Made by a program: the position numbers and the translations under genes
Shown: piece after piece, positions 16,449 through 24,602 of the stretch
Numbering within the stretch: the first letter of the stretch is position 1
How the letters are laid out: every line of letters begins with the position of its first letter
NCBI GenBank assembly: GCA_963841815.1
Contig: CAWJEE010000007.1
Span: forward strand, 1 to 64,000
Direction: 5' to 3'
Length of the DNA: 64,000 nt
Origin: JAOUJD01 sp963841815
GTDB lineage: Bacteria > Pseudomonadota > Gammaproteobacteria > Burkholderiales > Burkholderiaceae_F
The notes under the pieces: model-generated
Seen by the model: the letters and a program-made list of their open reading frames with translations, nothing else
What the model was told of the DNA's origin: nothing
Databases searched by the model: none

Positions 16449-17030
16449 ATGTCACAGCCCCCCGAGGCCATCGCCGCTCGCCATCCCCGGTTCTCCGAGA
16501 CGAATTTCGTCTGGGTCGACATGGAAATGACGGGCCTGAATCCCGACTCCGACCGTGTGATCGAGGTGGCGGTCGTCGTCACCGATGCGGTCCTCGACGT
16601 GATCGCGGAGGGACCAGCGCTTGCGATCCACCAGGAGGAGCGGATCCTCCTCGGCATGGACAGCTGGAACACCGCGACGCATGGGCGTTCTGGACTGACC
16701 GAACGCGTGCGGGTCTCTGGCCTCGACGAGGAAGCGGCGACGGACCGGCTCCTGGAGTTCCTGGCTCCGCTCGTGCCGCGCGGCAAGGCGCCGATGTGCG
16801 GCAACACGATCTGCCAGGACCGCCGCTTCATGGCGCGCTGGATGCCGCGGCTCGAGGCTTACTTCCACTATCGCAACGTCGACGTCAGCACGCTGAAGGA
16901 ACTGGCGCGCCGCTGGCAGCCCGAGGCGTACCGCTCGTTCGAGAAGAAGAGCCGGCACGAGGCGCTCGCCGACATCTACGAGTCGATCGACGAACTGAAG
17001 CACTACCGCGCGCACTTCCTGCGCGCATAG
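16449..17030 (+). CDS. orn: Oligoribonuclease
   Basis: A DEDDh 3'-5' exonuclease that degrades di- to pentanucleotides, including pGpG from c-di-GMP turnover. The motifs are VDMEMTGLNPDSDRVIEVA (Exo I Asp/Glu), GNTICQDRRFM (Exo II) and the final EKKSRHEALADIYESI (Exo III with His and Asp). The product is 193 residues. The ATG at 16449 follows AGGAAA. It is an essential or near-essential gene in many proteobacteria. It is divergent from the M48 gene and convergent with the permease gene. A c-di-GMP protein is encoded at 22 kb. Confidence 0.97.
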   Translation: MSQPPEAIAARHPRFSETNFVWVDMEMTGLNPDSDRVIEVAVVVTDAVLDVIAEGPALAIHQEERILLGMDSWNTATHGRSGLTERVRVSGLDEEAATDRLLEFLAPLVPRGKAPMCGNTICQDRRFMARWMPRLEAYFHYRNVDVSTLKELARRWQPEAYRSFEKKSRHEALADIYESIDELKHYRAHFLRA

Positions 17031-17045
17031 CGCCGGAGCACGCGG

Positions 17046-18191
17046 TCAGGACGCCTTCGGCGTCGAACCGGTCGGTTCGATCGCAGCGGTCGCTGCCGCG
17101 GCCGCGATCGCGCCGGTCGCTTCCGGTGTCCCGGGATCGCGCGCGCTGATCCACTTGCGGCCCAGAGCCATTCCCAGGGCGAGCAGCACCGGACCGAGGA
17201 TCACGCCGATGAAGCCGAACGCGATGACTCCACCAAGCACGCCGAGAAAGATCAGGGCGAGCGACAGCGTGGAGCCGCGCGCTATCAGCAGCGGCTTCAC
17301 GAAGTTGTCGATGCTGCTGATGACCACCGCGCCCCAGACGACCATGAAGATCGCCCACCCGGTCTCGCCCTGCAGGTAGAGCCACACCGCCGCGCCGCCC
17401 CACAGCAGCACCGGGCCCATCGGCACTACCGACAGCACGAAGGTGCCCACGCTCAGCAGGAAGGCGCCCGGGACCCCGGCGATCATGAATCCGATGAACG
17501 CCGCGACGGCCTGTGCCGCTGCCGTCCCGACGAGGCCGATGAAGACGCTGCGCGTGGTGTTGACGATGATGTCGAGCACTTCGACGCTCATTTCGCCCGA
17601 GATGCGGCCCGAGATGCGGCCGATCACGTCGGCAACCCGATGGCCGTCGCGGTAGTAGAAGAAGACGATGAACGTGACCAGCAGCAGCTGCAGGATGCCG
17701 TCGCCGAGCGTTCGCACGATGGCGACCGAGAGCTTGCCGGCCGGCTCGAGCAACCTCTGCGCGATCGCGGTCAGCTGGTCCTTGTCGCTCGCGAGCAGTG
17801 TGAGCTGGTCGTAGATCCGTTCGCCGACGACCGGGATGCTCTTCAGCTGCGCGGGCACCTGGACGCCGCCGGCGAACCATCCCTTCACCGTCGTGAACAG
17901 CCCCGGCAGCTGCTCCGCCGCGGCACCAGAGAGAAAGGCGATCGGAATGACGACCAGCACGAGGATCAGCAGCATCATCAGGGCGGCAGACCAGGTCGCT
18001 CGCCCGCCCAGGCCGTCGTGGATGCGCTGGTACAGCGGCCAGGTCGCGATGGCGAGCACGCCGGCGACGAGCAGCGCGCTGAGGAACGGCTGCAGCACCA
18101 GGTAGATTCCGACGACGATGATGCCGGCGCCGATGAGCCGGAAGATCACGTCGAAGCGGCCGGTCATCGTGGACAGCGGCATGTCGGGCAT
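17046..18191 (-). CDS. AI-2E family transporter
   Basis: A membrane protein of the AI-2 exporter superfamily (TqsA/PerM type); members move varied ions or solutes and only a few move autoinducer-2. Around 380 residues with about eight helices: FRLIGAGIIVVGIYLVLQPF near the N-terminus, then LVTFIVFFYYRDG, and GVLGGVIAFGFIGVILGPVLLALG near the C-terminus, the family signature. The Ala/Thr-rich tail after about residue 345 is cytosolic. The start is MPDMPLSTMTG at 18191; 18182 is a close alternative. It ends next to orn, convergent. Confidence 0.88.
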   Translation of the reverse strand: MPDMPLSTMTGRFDVIFRLIGAGIIVVGIYLVLQPFLSALLVAGVLAIATWPLYQRIHDGLGGRATWSAALMMLLILVLVVIPIAFLSGAAAEQLPGLFTTVKGWFAGGVQVPAQLKSIPVVGERIYDQLTLLASDKDQLTAIAQRLLEPAGKLSVAIVRTLGDGILQLLLVTFIVFFYYRDGHRVADVIGRISGRISGEMSVEVLDIIVNTTRSVFIGLVGTAAAQAVAAFIGFMIAGVPGAFLLSVGTFVLSVVPMGPVLLWGGAAVWLYLQGETGWAIFMVVWGAVVISSIDNFVKPLLIARGSTLSLALIFLGVLGGVIAFGFIGVILGPVLLALGMALGRKWISARDPGTPEATGAIAAAAATAAIEPTGSTPKAS

Positions 18192-18247
18192 GGCTCGTTG
18201 GAATCCTCTGTGTCGTGCGCTGCGGCCTGCGGCACCGGCCGACTGCA

Positions 18248-18322
18248 TGGCCCCCCCGGCGGGAATCGAACCCACATCTAGCGCTTAGGAGGCACTTGTT
18301 CTATCCATTGAACTACGGGGAG
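18248..18322 (-). tRNA. tRNA-Arg (anticodon CCU), CCA encoded
   Basis: The reverse strand folds into a complete cloverleaf of 75 bases: acceptor CTCCCCG / CGGGGGG, D stem GTTC / GAAC, anticodon stem AGTGC / GCGCT with loop CTCCTAA (anticodon CCT), T stem GTGGG / CCCGC with loop TTCGATT, discriminator G and encoded CCA (18250-18248). CCU reads the rare AGG arginine codon. It lies between two protein genes with no att-like duplication seen. Confidence 0.95.
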
Positions 18323-18385
18323 CGGACGGCAGTATAGCGACGGGGTCACGTAGAATTCCGCTCCTTCCGCAGGTCGTCCTTCGCC

Positions 18386-19588
18386 TTGAACTCCTCTCGC
18401 CGTCCCGAATGGGTCCTCGCGGCCGCCGTCGCCATCCTGCTGGTCGCGATGGGTGTGCGCGCGACCTTCGGCCTGTTCCTGCAGCCGATGAGCGTCGAGC
18501 AAGGCTGGACGCGGCAGGTGTTCTCGCTCGCCTTCGCGATCCAGAGCATCGTGTGGGGCATCGGCGCTCCGGTCTTCGGCGCGATGGCCGACCGCTACGG
18601 GGCGGGCCGGACCATCGTTCTCGGCACGCTCCTGTATGCCGCCGGATTGGCGGGGATGGCGCATGCGCAGTCGCCGTCCGAGCTGTACTGGACCGCCGGC
18701 GTCCTGTGCGGACTCGGCCAGAGCGGCACGACGTTCGGCGTGGTGCTGGGGGTCGTCGCGCGCAACTTCGCCGTCGCCAGGCGCAGCACCGCGCTCGGCA
18801 TCGCGAGCGCCGGCGGATCGATGGGCCAGTTCCTGATGGTGCCGTTCGGCCAGCAGCTGATCGCGCACTTCGACTGGTATGCGGCCCTGCTCGTGCTGTC
18901 GTCGGTGACGGCGTTCGGCCTGCCGCTCGCCTACATGCTGCGCGGCAAGGCCGACAGCGCGCTCACGCACGTGCACCAGTCGCTCGGAGCGGCGTTCCGC
19001 GAGGCGGTCGGAACGAGCCCGTACCACTATCTGTTCTGGAGTTTCTTCGTCTGCGGTTTCCACACGGCGTTCATCACGCTGCACCTTCCGTCCTACGTGA
19101 TGGACCGCGGACTGACCGCCACGCACGGTGCGCTGGCGATCGCGTTGATCGGCCTGTTCAACGTCTTCGGCTCGTATGGCTGCGGCTGGCTGGGCGGGCG
19201 CTACAGCAAGAAGAACCTGCTGGTCTGGGTGTACGGCCTGCGCTCGGTGTTCATTGCGCTGCTGCTGATCTTCCCGCTGACGCCCGTCGTGCTGTACGCG
19301 TTCGCCGCGGGCATGGGGCTGCTGTGGCTTGGCACGGTGCCGCTCACCAACGGGCTGATCGGCCAGATCTACGGCCTCCGGTACGCGTCGACGCTCTACG
19401 GCATCGTGTTCCTGGGTCACCAGATCGGCGGATTCGTCGGCGTGTGGCTCGGCGGCTACGTGTTCGAGACGACCGGTTCGTACGACCTGATATGGTGGCT
19501 GGGCATCGGGCTTGCGTTCATGGCGGCGGCACTGTCGTGGCCCATCGATGAACGGTCGATGGCGCGGCCCGCGGGTACTCCCGTCTGA
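18386..19588 (+). CDS. MFS transporter, oxalate/formate antiporter-like family
   Basis: A 12-helix major facilitator. The 400 residues begin (TTG start) NSSRRPEWVLAAAVAILLVAMGVRATFGLFLQPM, which with GAPVFGAMADRYGAGRTI (motif A) matches the OFA/monocarboxylate-like group. Later helices include CGFHTAFITLHLPSYVMDRG and FLGHQIGGFVGVWLGGY. The substrate is probably a small organic acid, not determinable here. A TAGAAT -10-like box is at about 18352. It is followed by a 43-residue peptide gene. Confidence 0.88.
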   Translation: MNSSRRPEWVLAAAVAILLVAMGVRATFGLFLQPMSVEQGWTRQVFSLAFAIQSIVWGIGAPVFGAMADRYGAGRTIVLGTLLYAAGLAGMAHAQSPSELYWTAGVLCGLGQSGTTFGVVLGVVARNFAVARRSTALGIASAGGSMGQFLMVPFGQQLIAHFDWYAALLVLSSVTAFGLPLAYMLRGKADSALTHVHQSLGAAFREAVGTSPYHYLFWSFFVCGFHTAFITLHLPSYVMDRGLTATHGALAIALIGLFNVFGSYGCGWLGGRYSKKNLLVWVYGLRSVFIALLLIFPLTPVVLYAFAAGMGLLWLGTVPLTNGLIGQIYGLRYASTLYGIVFLGHQIGGFVGVWLGGYVFETTGSYDLIWWLGIGLAFMAAALSWPIDERSMARPAGTPV

Positions 19589-19602
19589 ACACACGGTCAA
19601 GC

Positions 19603-19734
19603 ATGTCTCGACGTTCCACAGTGCTCATTTGGATCGCCGCAACAGCGCTGCTTGCGGCGGGCTTCGCGGGCTACCTGCATCCGGACATGCGGCTCGACTG
19701 GGCCGTCATCGCCCAGATGTGCGGAATCCGTTGA
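19603..19734 (+). CDS. Small hypothetical protein with one membrane helix
   Basis: An ATG at 19603, 14 bases after the MFS stop, opens a 43-codon frame ending TGA 19734. The peptide is MSRRSTVLIWIAATALLAAG, then FAGYLHPDMRLDWAVIAQMC and GIR: a short basic N-terminus, one hydrophobic helix, and a small polar tail ending with a single Cys. No good SD is visible. Similar short proteins exist in Burkholderiales as far as I recall, but this one could also be a chance frame. Possible translational coupling with the MFS gene. Confidence 0.5.
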   Translation: MSRRSTVLIWIAATALLAAGFAGYLHPDMRLDWAVIAQMCGIR

Positions 19735-19873
19735 CGACCCCTGTCACGATGCGCACGGTGCTCATCAACTGAACAATCCGACGGGAGCCAGCAGCGGCGC
19801 GGGTTTGCGCGTTCCGGCCCCGTTCTTTTCCACAGACACTGGGGACAACTTCCCCTCCCGATAAAGCCAGGCC

Positions 19874-21865
19874 ATGCAGGAAAAGCAGAAGACTTCTTCG
19901 AGCCGCCGCGCCGCCGAGTACGGCGAGGCATCGATCCGCGTGCTGAAAGGACTCGAGCCAGTCAAGCAGCGGCCGGGCATGTACACGCGCACCGACAGCC
20001 CCTTGCACGCGGTGCAGGAAGTGATCGACAACGCGTCGGATGAAATCCTCGCGGGCTCCGGCAGCCGGATCGACGTGACGCTGCACAGGGACGGATCGGT
20101 CACCGTCGACGACGACGGCCGCGGGATTCCGGTCGGCTTGCATCCGGAGGAGAAGGTGCCGGTCGTGGAGATCGTCTTCACGCGCCTGCACGCCGGCGGC
20201 AAGTTCGACAAGCGCGCCGGTGGCGCGTACTCGTTCTCCGGCGGCCTGCACGGTGTCGGCGTTTCCGTCACCAACGCCCTCGCGTCGCGCCTGGACGTCA
20301 CCGTCTGGCGCGACGGCAGGATGCACACGATCGGATTCGGCGATGGCGACGTGACGCAGCCGCTGAAGTCGATGTCGGCCAAGGGCACGAACAAGGCGAC
20401 CGGCACCCGGGTCACGGTGTGGCCGAACCCGAAGTACTTCGACACGGCGCAGGTCCCGGTCGACGAACTCGAGCGGCTGCTGCGCAGCAAGGCGGTGCTG
20501 CTGCCTGGAACCGAGATCACGCTGACGCTCGAGAAGAGCGGAGTCACCCATCGCTGGAAGTACGAGGGCGGGCTGCGCGAGTACCTGCTGAGCCTGCTGC
20601 CGGCCGATCCGCTGCTGCCGCCGTTCGAATCGTCCGCCTTCGCGGCCGCCGACGACGAAATCTTCGCCGAAGGCGAGGGCGCGAGCTGGGTCGTCGTGTG
20701 GACGGAAGAGGGCCCGGTCGCGCGCGAGTCGTACGTCAACCTCATCCCCACGCCGGCGGGTGGCACGCACGAGGCGGGGCTGCGCGAAGGGCTCTTCAAT
20801 GCCGTTCGTGCGTTCATCGATGCCCACAGCCTGCAACCCAAGGGTGTGAAGCTGCTGCCCGAGGACGTCTTCGCGCGCGCGAGCTTCGTGCTCTCGGCCA
20901 AGGTGCTCGATCCGCAGTTCCAGGGGCAGATCAAGGAGCGGCTGAACAGCCGGGACGCGCTGCGCCTGGTCTCGTCGTATGTCCGCCCACAACTCGAGTT
21001 CTGGCTGAACCAGCACCCGAACGAGGGGCGGCAGCTTGCGGAACTGGTCGTGCGGCAGGCGCAGGCGCGTGCGCGGGCCAGCCAGAAGGTCGAGAAGAGG
21101 AAGGGCTCCGCGGTCGCCGTGCTGCCGGGCAAGCTGACCGACTGCGAGTCGACCGAGATCGATCGCAACGAGCTGTTCCTCGTCGAGGGCGATTCGGCCG
21201 GCGGATCGGCCAAGATGGGCCGCGACAAGGAGTACCAGGCGATCCTGCCGCTGCGCGGCAAGGTGCTGAACACCTGGGAGGTCGAGCGCGACCGCCTGTT
21301 CGGGAACGCCGAGGTTCACGACATCTCGGTGGCCATCGGCGTCGATCCGCACGGCCCGCACGACAGCGTCAACCTCGAGGCGCTGCGCTACGGAAAGATC
21401 TGCATCCTGGCCGATGCGGACGTCGACGGCTCGCACATCCAGGTGCTGCTGCTGACACTGTTCTTCCGCCACTTTCCGCAGCTCGTGCAGCGGGGACACA
21501 TCTTCGTCGCGCGGCCGCCGCTCTACCGCGTCGACGTGCCCGCGCAGGGCAAGCGTCCCGCGCGCCGTCTCTACTGCCTCGACGACGACGAACTCGACGC
21601 GGTGGTCGACAAGCTCGCGGACGAAGGCGTGAAGCCCGGCAGCTGGGACATCGGACGATTCAAGGGCCTGGGCGAGATGAGCCCGGAGCAGTTGTGGGAG
21701 ACCACGATGAGTCCCGACACCCGCCGGCTGCTTCGGGTAGGCCTGGGCGACATGGCGGAAGAGCAGACGGCCGCGATGATGACGATGCTGATGGGCCGCG
21801 CCGAAAGCCAGGCGCGGCGCGCGTGGCTCGAGGAGCACGGCCACGAGGTGGAAGCGGACATCTGA
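19874..21865 (+). CDS. parE: DNA topoisomerase IV subunit B
   Basis: The ATPase subunit of Topo IV, which decatenates daughter chromosomes with ParC. GHKL motifs: EVIDNASDEI, DDDGRGIPVG, SGGLHGVGVSVTNALA; Toprim motifs: LVEGDSAGGSAKMGRDKEYQ and ADADVDGSHIQ. The product is 663 residues; the size and RGKVLNTWEVERDRLF indicate ParE rather than GyrB, and parC lies 2.7 kb downstream. The 139-base leader contains a DnaA-box-like TTTTCCACA and no clear promoter. Confidence 0.96.
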   Translation: MQEKQKTSSSRRAAEYGEASIRVLKGLEPVKQRPGMYTRTDSPLHAVQEVIDNASDEILAGSGSRIDVTLHRDGSVTVDDDGRGIPVGLHPEEKVPVVEIVFTRLHAGGKFDKRAGGAYSFSGGLHGVGVSVTNALASRLDVTVWRDGRMHTIGFGDGDVTQPLKSMSAKGTNKATGTRVTVWPNPKYFDTAQVPVDELERLLRSKAVLLPGTEITLTLEKSGVTHRWKYEGGLREYLLSLLPADPLLPPFESSAFAAADDEIFAEGEGASWVVVWTEEGPVARESYVNLIPTPAGGTHEAGLREGLFNAVRAFIDAHSLQPKGVKLLPEDVFARASFVLSAKVLDPQFQGQIKERLNSRDALRLVSSYVRPQLEFWLNQHPNEGRQLAELVVRQAQARARASQKVEKRKGSAVAVLPGKLTDCESTEIDRNELFLVEGDSAGGSAKMGRDKEYQAILPLRGKVLNTWEVERDRLFGNAEVHDISVAIGVDPHGPHDSVNLEALRYGKICILADADVDGSHIQVLLLTLFFRHFPQLVQRGHIFVARPPLYRVDVPAQGKRPARRLYCLDDDELDAVVDKLADEGVKPGSWDIGRFKGLGEMSPEQLWETTMSPDTRRLLRVGLGDMAEEQTAAMMTMLMGRAESQARRAWLEEHGHEVEADI

Positions 21866-21984
21866 CGTCCATTCAGCCGGTTGGCCGGGTCGGGATACCG
21901 GAGACCGGTGGTTCTCGTCCGGAACCCTTCACGCATACTTTCGCGCGCGGGGGAGCCGTGTGGGCGTCTCCATGAGGGACCTGG

Positions 21985-23646
21985 ATGCCTGGAGAGAAAC
22001 GTCATGAGGGCGGCGAAGGGCCGGCGCCGGCGCGCGGCCTCGCCGCCTTCGCGGACGCCACCTGGCTGCGGACGCTGATCGGCGTCCTTGCCGTGCTGTC
22101 GATGGTGACGCTGGTCGGCACGCTCGGCTCCGACGGCGATCGGAGCACGATGGCGCTGCTCCACGCGCTGTCGGGCGCCGCGCTGTTCGTCGTGCTGGTG
22201 GTGTGGCTGATGGCCAGTCGCTCGGCACTGACCGCTGTCCGGGAGCAACGCCGTGCGTGGCAGGAGTCGCGCCGGCTGATGGAAGACCTCGTCGATGAAC
22301 AGGCGCGCGCACAGGAGCGGATCGAGCGCCTCGCGACCGTCGACAGCCTGACGCAACTCGCGAATCGCCAGACCTTCGACGAGCGCGCCGCCCGCCTGCT
22401 CGCCGGCGCGTACTCCGAGAGCAAGCGCTGCGCCCTGCTGTTCATCGACCTCGACAACTTCCGCCTCCTGAACAACGGATACGGGCATCGTGTCGGCGAC
22501 GAGATGCTGTCGGTCGTCGCCGGCCGGCTGCGGGACATCATCGCGGAGCCGGACCTGATCGGCCGCCGCGGCGGCGACGAGCTGGTGGCGCTCCTGGTCG
22601 ACATCCCGGGCGCCGACCGCGCGGTCGAGGTCGCGCAGGCACTGATCAAGTCGATCTCCGAACCCGCGCGCGTCCTCGGAATGGAGGTGGCGGTGACGCC
22701 GTCGGTCGGCATCAGCTTCTTCCCGCAGGACGGAGTGGATCTCGACTCGCTGCTCAACGCCGCCGACGCCGCCATGTACCAGGCGAAGGAGAGCGGTCGC
22801 CGCACGTACGCGTTCTACACACCCACGGTCGCGCGCCGCGTCGACCTGCGGCTCCGGCTCGAGCAGCGCCTGCGCAAGGCGGTCGAGTCGCGCGACTTCC
22901 GCCTCCATTACCAGCCGCTCGTCTCGCTGGCCGACGGCAAGATGGTCGGCGCCGAGGCGCTGATACGGTGGCGCGATGCCGAACTGGGTGACATCTCGCC
23001 GGCCGAGTTCGTGCCGATCGCCGAGGAGTCGGGACTGATCGTCGGGCTGGGCGACTGGGTGATCCGCGAGGCGTGCCGCCACCGGCAGGAGTGGCGCGCG
23101 CTCGGCATCGACGTGCCGCCGGTGTCGCTGAACATGGCGGGCGTGCAGCTGCGGCAGCTCGGCTGCGTCGATGACCTGCTCGACGTGCTCGGCGAGTACG
23201 GCGTGGCCACGACCGAGATCGAGATCGAAGTGACGGAGACCGGCCTGCTCGACACGTCCGCCGTGTCGCGCGAAAACCTGGTCAGGATGCGCAACGCGGG
23301 CATCCGGATCGCGCTCGACGACTTCGGCGTCGGGTTCTCCAGCCTGGCGCACCTGCGTGACCTGCCGATCCATCGCCTGAAGATCGACCGCAGCTTCACG
23401 GTCGAGTGCATGCGGGACGCGCGGACCCTGACGATCGTCAAGGCGGTCGTCGAGATGGCGCGTTCGCTCGGCATCACCGTGACCGCAGAAGGGATCGAGA
23501 CGCAGGCGCAGCAGACCTGGATGCAGCACCTCGGCTGCGACTCCGCCCAGGGCTACCTGTTCGCCCGGCCGATGACCGCCGAGGACTTCCTGAAGCTGTT
23601 CGTCGATCGCCGCGGCGCCGGCCGCGAACGCTCGCTGATGCACTAA
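21985..23646 (+). CDS. GGDEF-EAL domain protein (c-di-GMP phosphodiesterase candidate)
   Basis: A membrane-anchored c-di-GMP enzyme of 553 residues. N-terminus: two hydrophobic segments (about residues 29-45 and 55-75), then a coiled linker. The GGDEF domain (about 115-275) starts ATVDSLTQLANRQTF; its active loop reads RRGGDELVAL, with Leu in place of the canonical Phe, and cyclase activity is uncertain. The EAL domain (about 290-545) keeps GAEALIRW, EIEVTETGLL, LDDFGVGFSSL, KIDRSF, TAEGIETQ and QGYLFARP, so phosphodiesterase activity is likely. It lies between parE and an aminotransferase gene without functional link; orn, which clears pGpG, is nearby. Confidence 0.92.
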   Translation: MPGEKRHEGGEGPAPARGLAAFADATWLRTLIGVLAVLSMVTLVGTLGSDGDRSTMALLHALSGAALFVVLVVWLMASRSALTAVREQRRAWQESRRLMEDLVDEQARAQERIERLATVDSLTQLANRQTFDERAARLLAGAYSESKRCALLFIDLDNFRLLNNGYGHRVGDEMLSVVAGRLRDIIAEPDLIGRRGGDELVALLVDIPGADRAVEVAQALIKSISEPARVLGMEVAVTPSVGISFFPQDGVDLDSLLNAADAAMYQAKESGRRTYAFYTPTVARRVDLRLRLEQRLRKAVESRDFRLHYQPLVSLADGKMVGAEALIRWRDAELGDISPAEFVPIAEESGLIVGLGDWVIREACRHRQEWRALGIDVPPVSLNMAGVQLRQLGCVDDLLDVLGEYGVATTEIEIEVTETGLLDTSAVSRENLVRMRNAGIRIALDDFGVGFSSLAHLRDLPIHRLKIDRSFTVECMRDARTLTIVKAVVEMARSLGITVTAEGIETQAQQTWMQHLGCDSAQGYLFARPMTAEDFLKLFVDRRGAGRERSLMH

Positions 23647-23693
23647 GCTCCGATTCCCGCCAGGCCGGCGGGGACTGCAAGCGAGCGCGCGAC

Positions 23694-24530
23694 ATGTACA
23701 CGACCTGGTTCAAGGGGCAGTGGAGCGACGGCAACACGCCGCTGATCGGCGCGATGGATCACGGCGTCTGGCTTGCATCGACCGTGTTCGACGGCGCGCG
23801 CTCGATCCACCGGATGGCGCCGGACCTGCGCGCGCACTGCCAGCGCACGTTCGACTCGGCGGAGCGCGTCGGCCTCGGCGTGCCGCTGACGGTCGACGAC
23901 ATGGTCGAGCTCTGCATCCAGGGCATCCACCGGTTTTCCGAGGACGCCGATCTCTACATCCGGCCGCTGGTGTTCGGCACCGAAGGACTGCTCGTGCCGA
24001 CCGCTTCGGACTTCGCGCTGACCTTGTTCGACGCGCCCCTGCCGCCGTTCGCCGGCTTCTCGGCGATGCTGTCGAGCCGCCGTCGCCCGTCGCCCCTTGC
24101 GGCCACGACCGACGCCAAGGCCTCCGCGCTGTATCCCAACGTGGCGCGTGCCCTGCGCGAAGCGAAGTCCGCGGGCTTCGACAACGCGGTCATCCTCGAT
24201 CCCGACGGTCACGTCGCCGAATTCGCCACCGCCAACCTGTTCTTCGTCGCGGCCGACGGCACGGTCGTCACGCCGGCGGCGAACGGAACCTTCCTGGCCG
24301 GCATCACCCGCGCCCGCGTGATCAGCCTGCTCGCGGAAGATGGCGTCGCTGTCCGGCAAAGAACGGTCGAGCCGGTGGAACTCGAGTCGGCGCGGGAGAT
24401 CTTCAACACCGGCAACTACGGCAAGGTGATGCCGTGCACGCGCTACGGCACGCACGAAATGCCGATCGGGCCCGTCGCCACGCGCGCGCGCGAGCTCTAC
24501 CTCAAGTTCGCGGAGCAGTGCCGGGTCTAG
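23694..24530 (+). CDS. Class IV PLP aminotransferase (branched-chain aminotransferase-like)
   Basis: Probably transfers amino groups between branched-chain amino acids and 2-oxoglutarate. The 278 residues start MYTTWFKGQWSDGNTPLIG. The fold-type IV features are HGVWLASTVFDGARS, the PLP lysine in TTDAKASALYPNVARAL (about residue 142), the substrate-loop EFATANLFFVAADGTVVTP and NGTFLAGITRARVISLL. D-amino acid transaminase and aminodeoxychorismate lyase share the fold, but the TTDAK-x-x-x-LYPN context favours the BCAT side. ATG 23694 is chosen over a long upstream frame inside the EAL gene. Confidence 0.82.
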   Translation: MYTTWFKGQWSDGNTPLIGAMDHGVWLASTVFDGARSIHRMAPDLRAHCQRTFDSAERVGLGVPLTVDDMVELCIQGIHRFSEDADLYIRPLVFGTEGLLVPTASDFALTLFDAPLPPFAGFSAMLSSRRRPSPLAATTDAKASALYPNVARALREAKSAGFDNAVILDPDGHVAEFATANLFFVAADGTVVTPAANGTFLAGITRARVISLLAEDGVAVRQRTVEPVELESAREIFNTGNYGKVMPCTRYGTHEMPIGPVATRARELYLKFAEQCRV

Positions 24531-24602
24531 CGGGCGCGACGGGCGCCCGGCGCGCTGACGTAAAATCCGTCGCCACGCGCCATTCGTGCGCGACTTTCCC
24601 CG

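Noticed and set aside
18241..18330. tRNA-Arg gene as an integration site for a mobile island
   Set aside because: No integrase, no duplicated tRNA end and no change of gene content on either side.
19735..19873. DnaA-box-like TTTTCCACA upstream of parE as a replication origin
   Set aside because: A single imperfect box without an AT-rich region, dnaA/dnaN or GC-skew evidence; likely chance.
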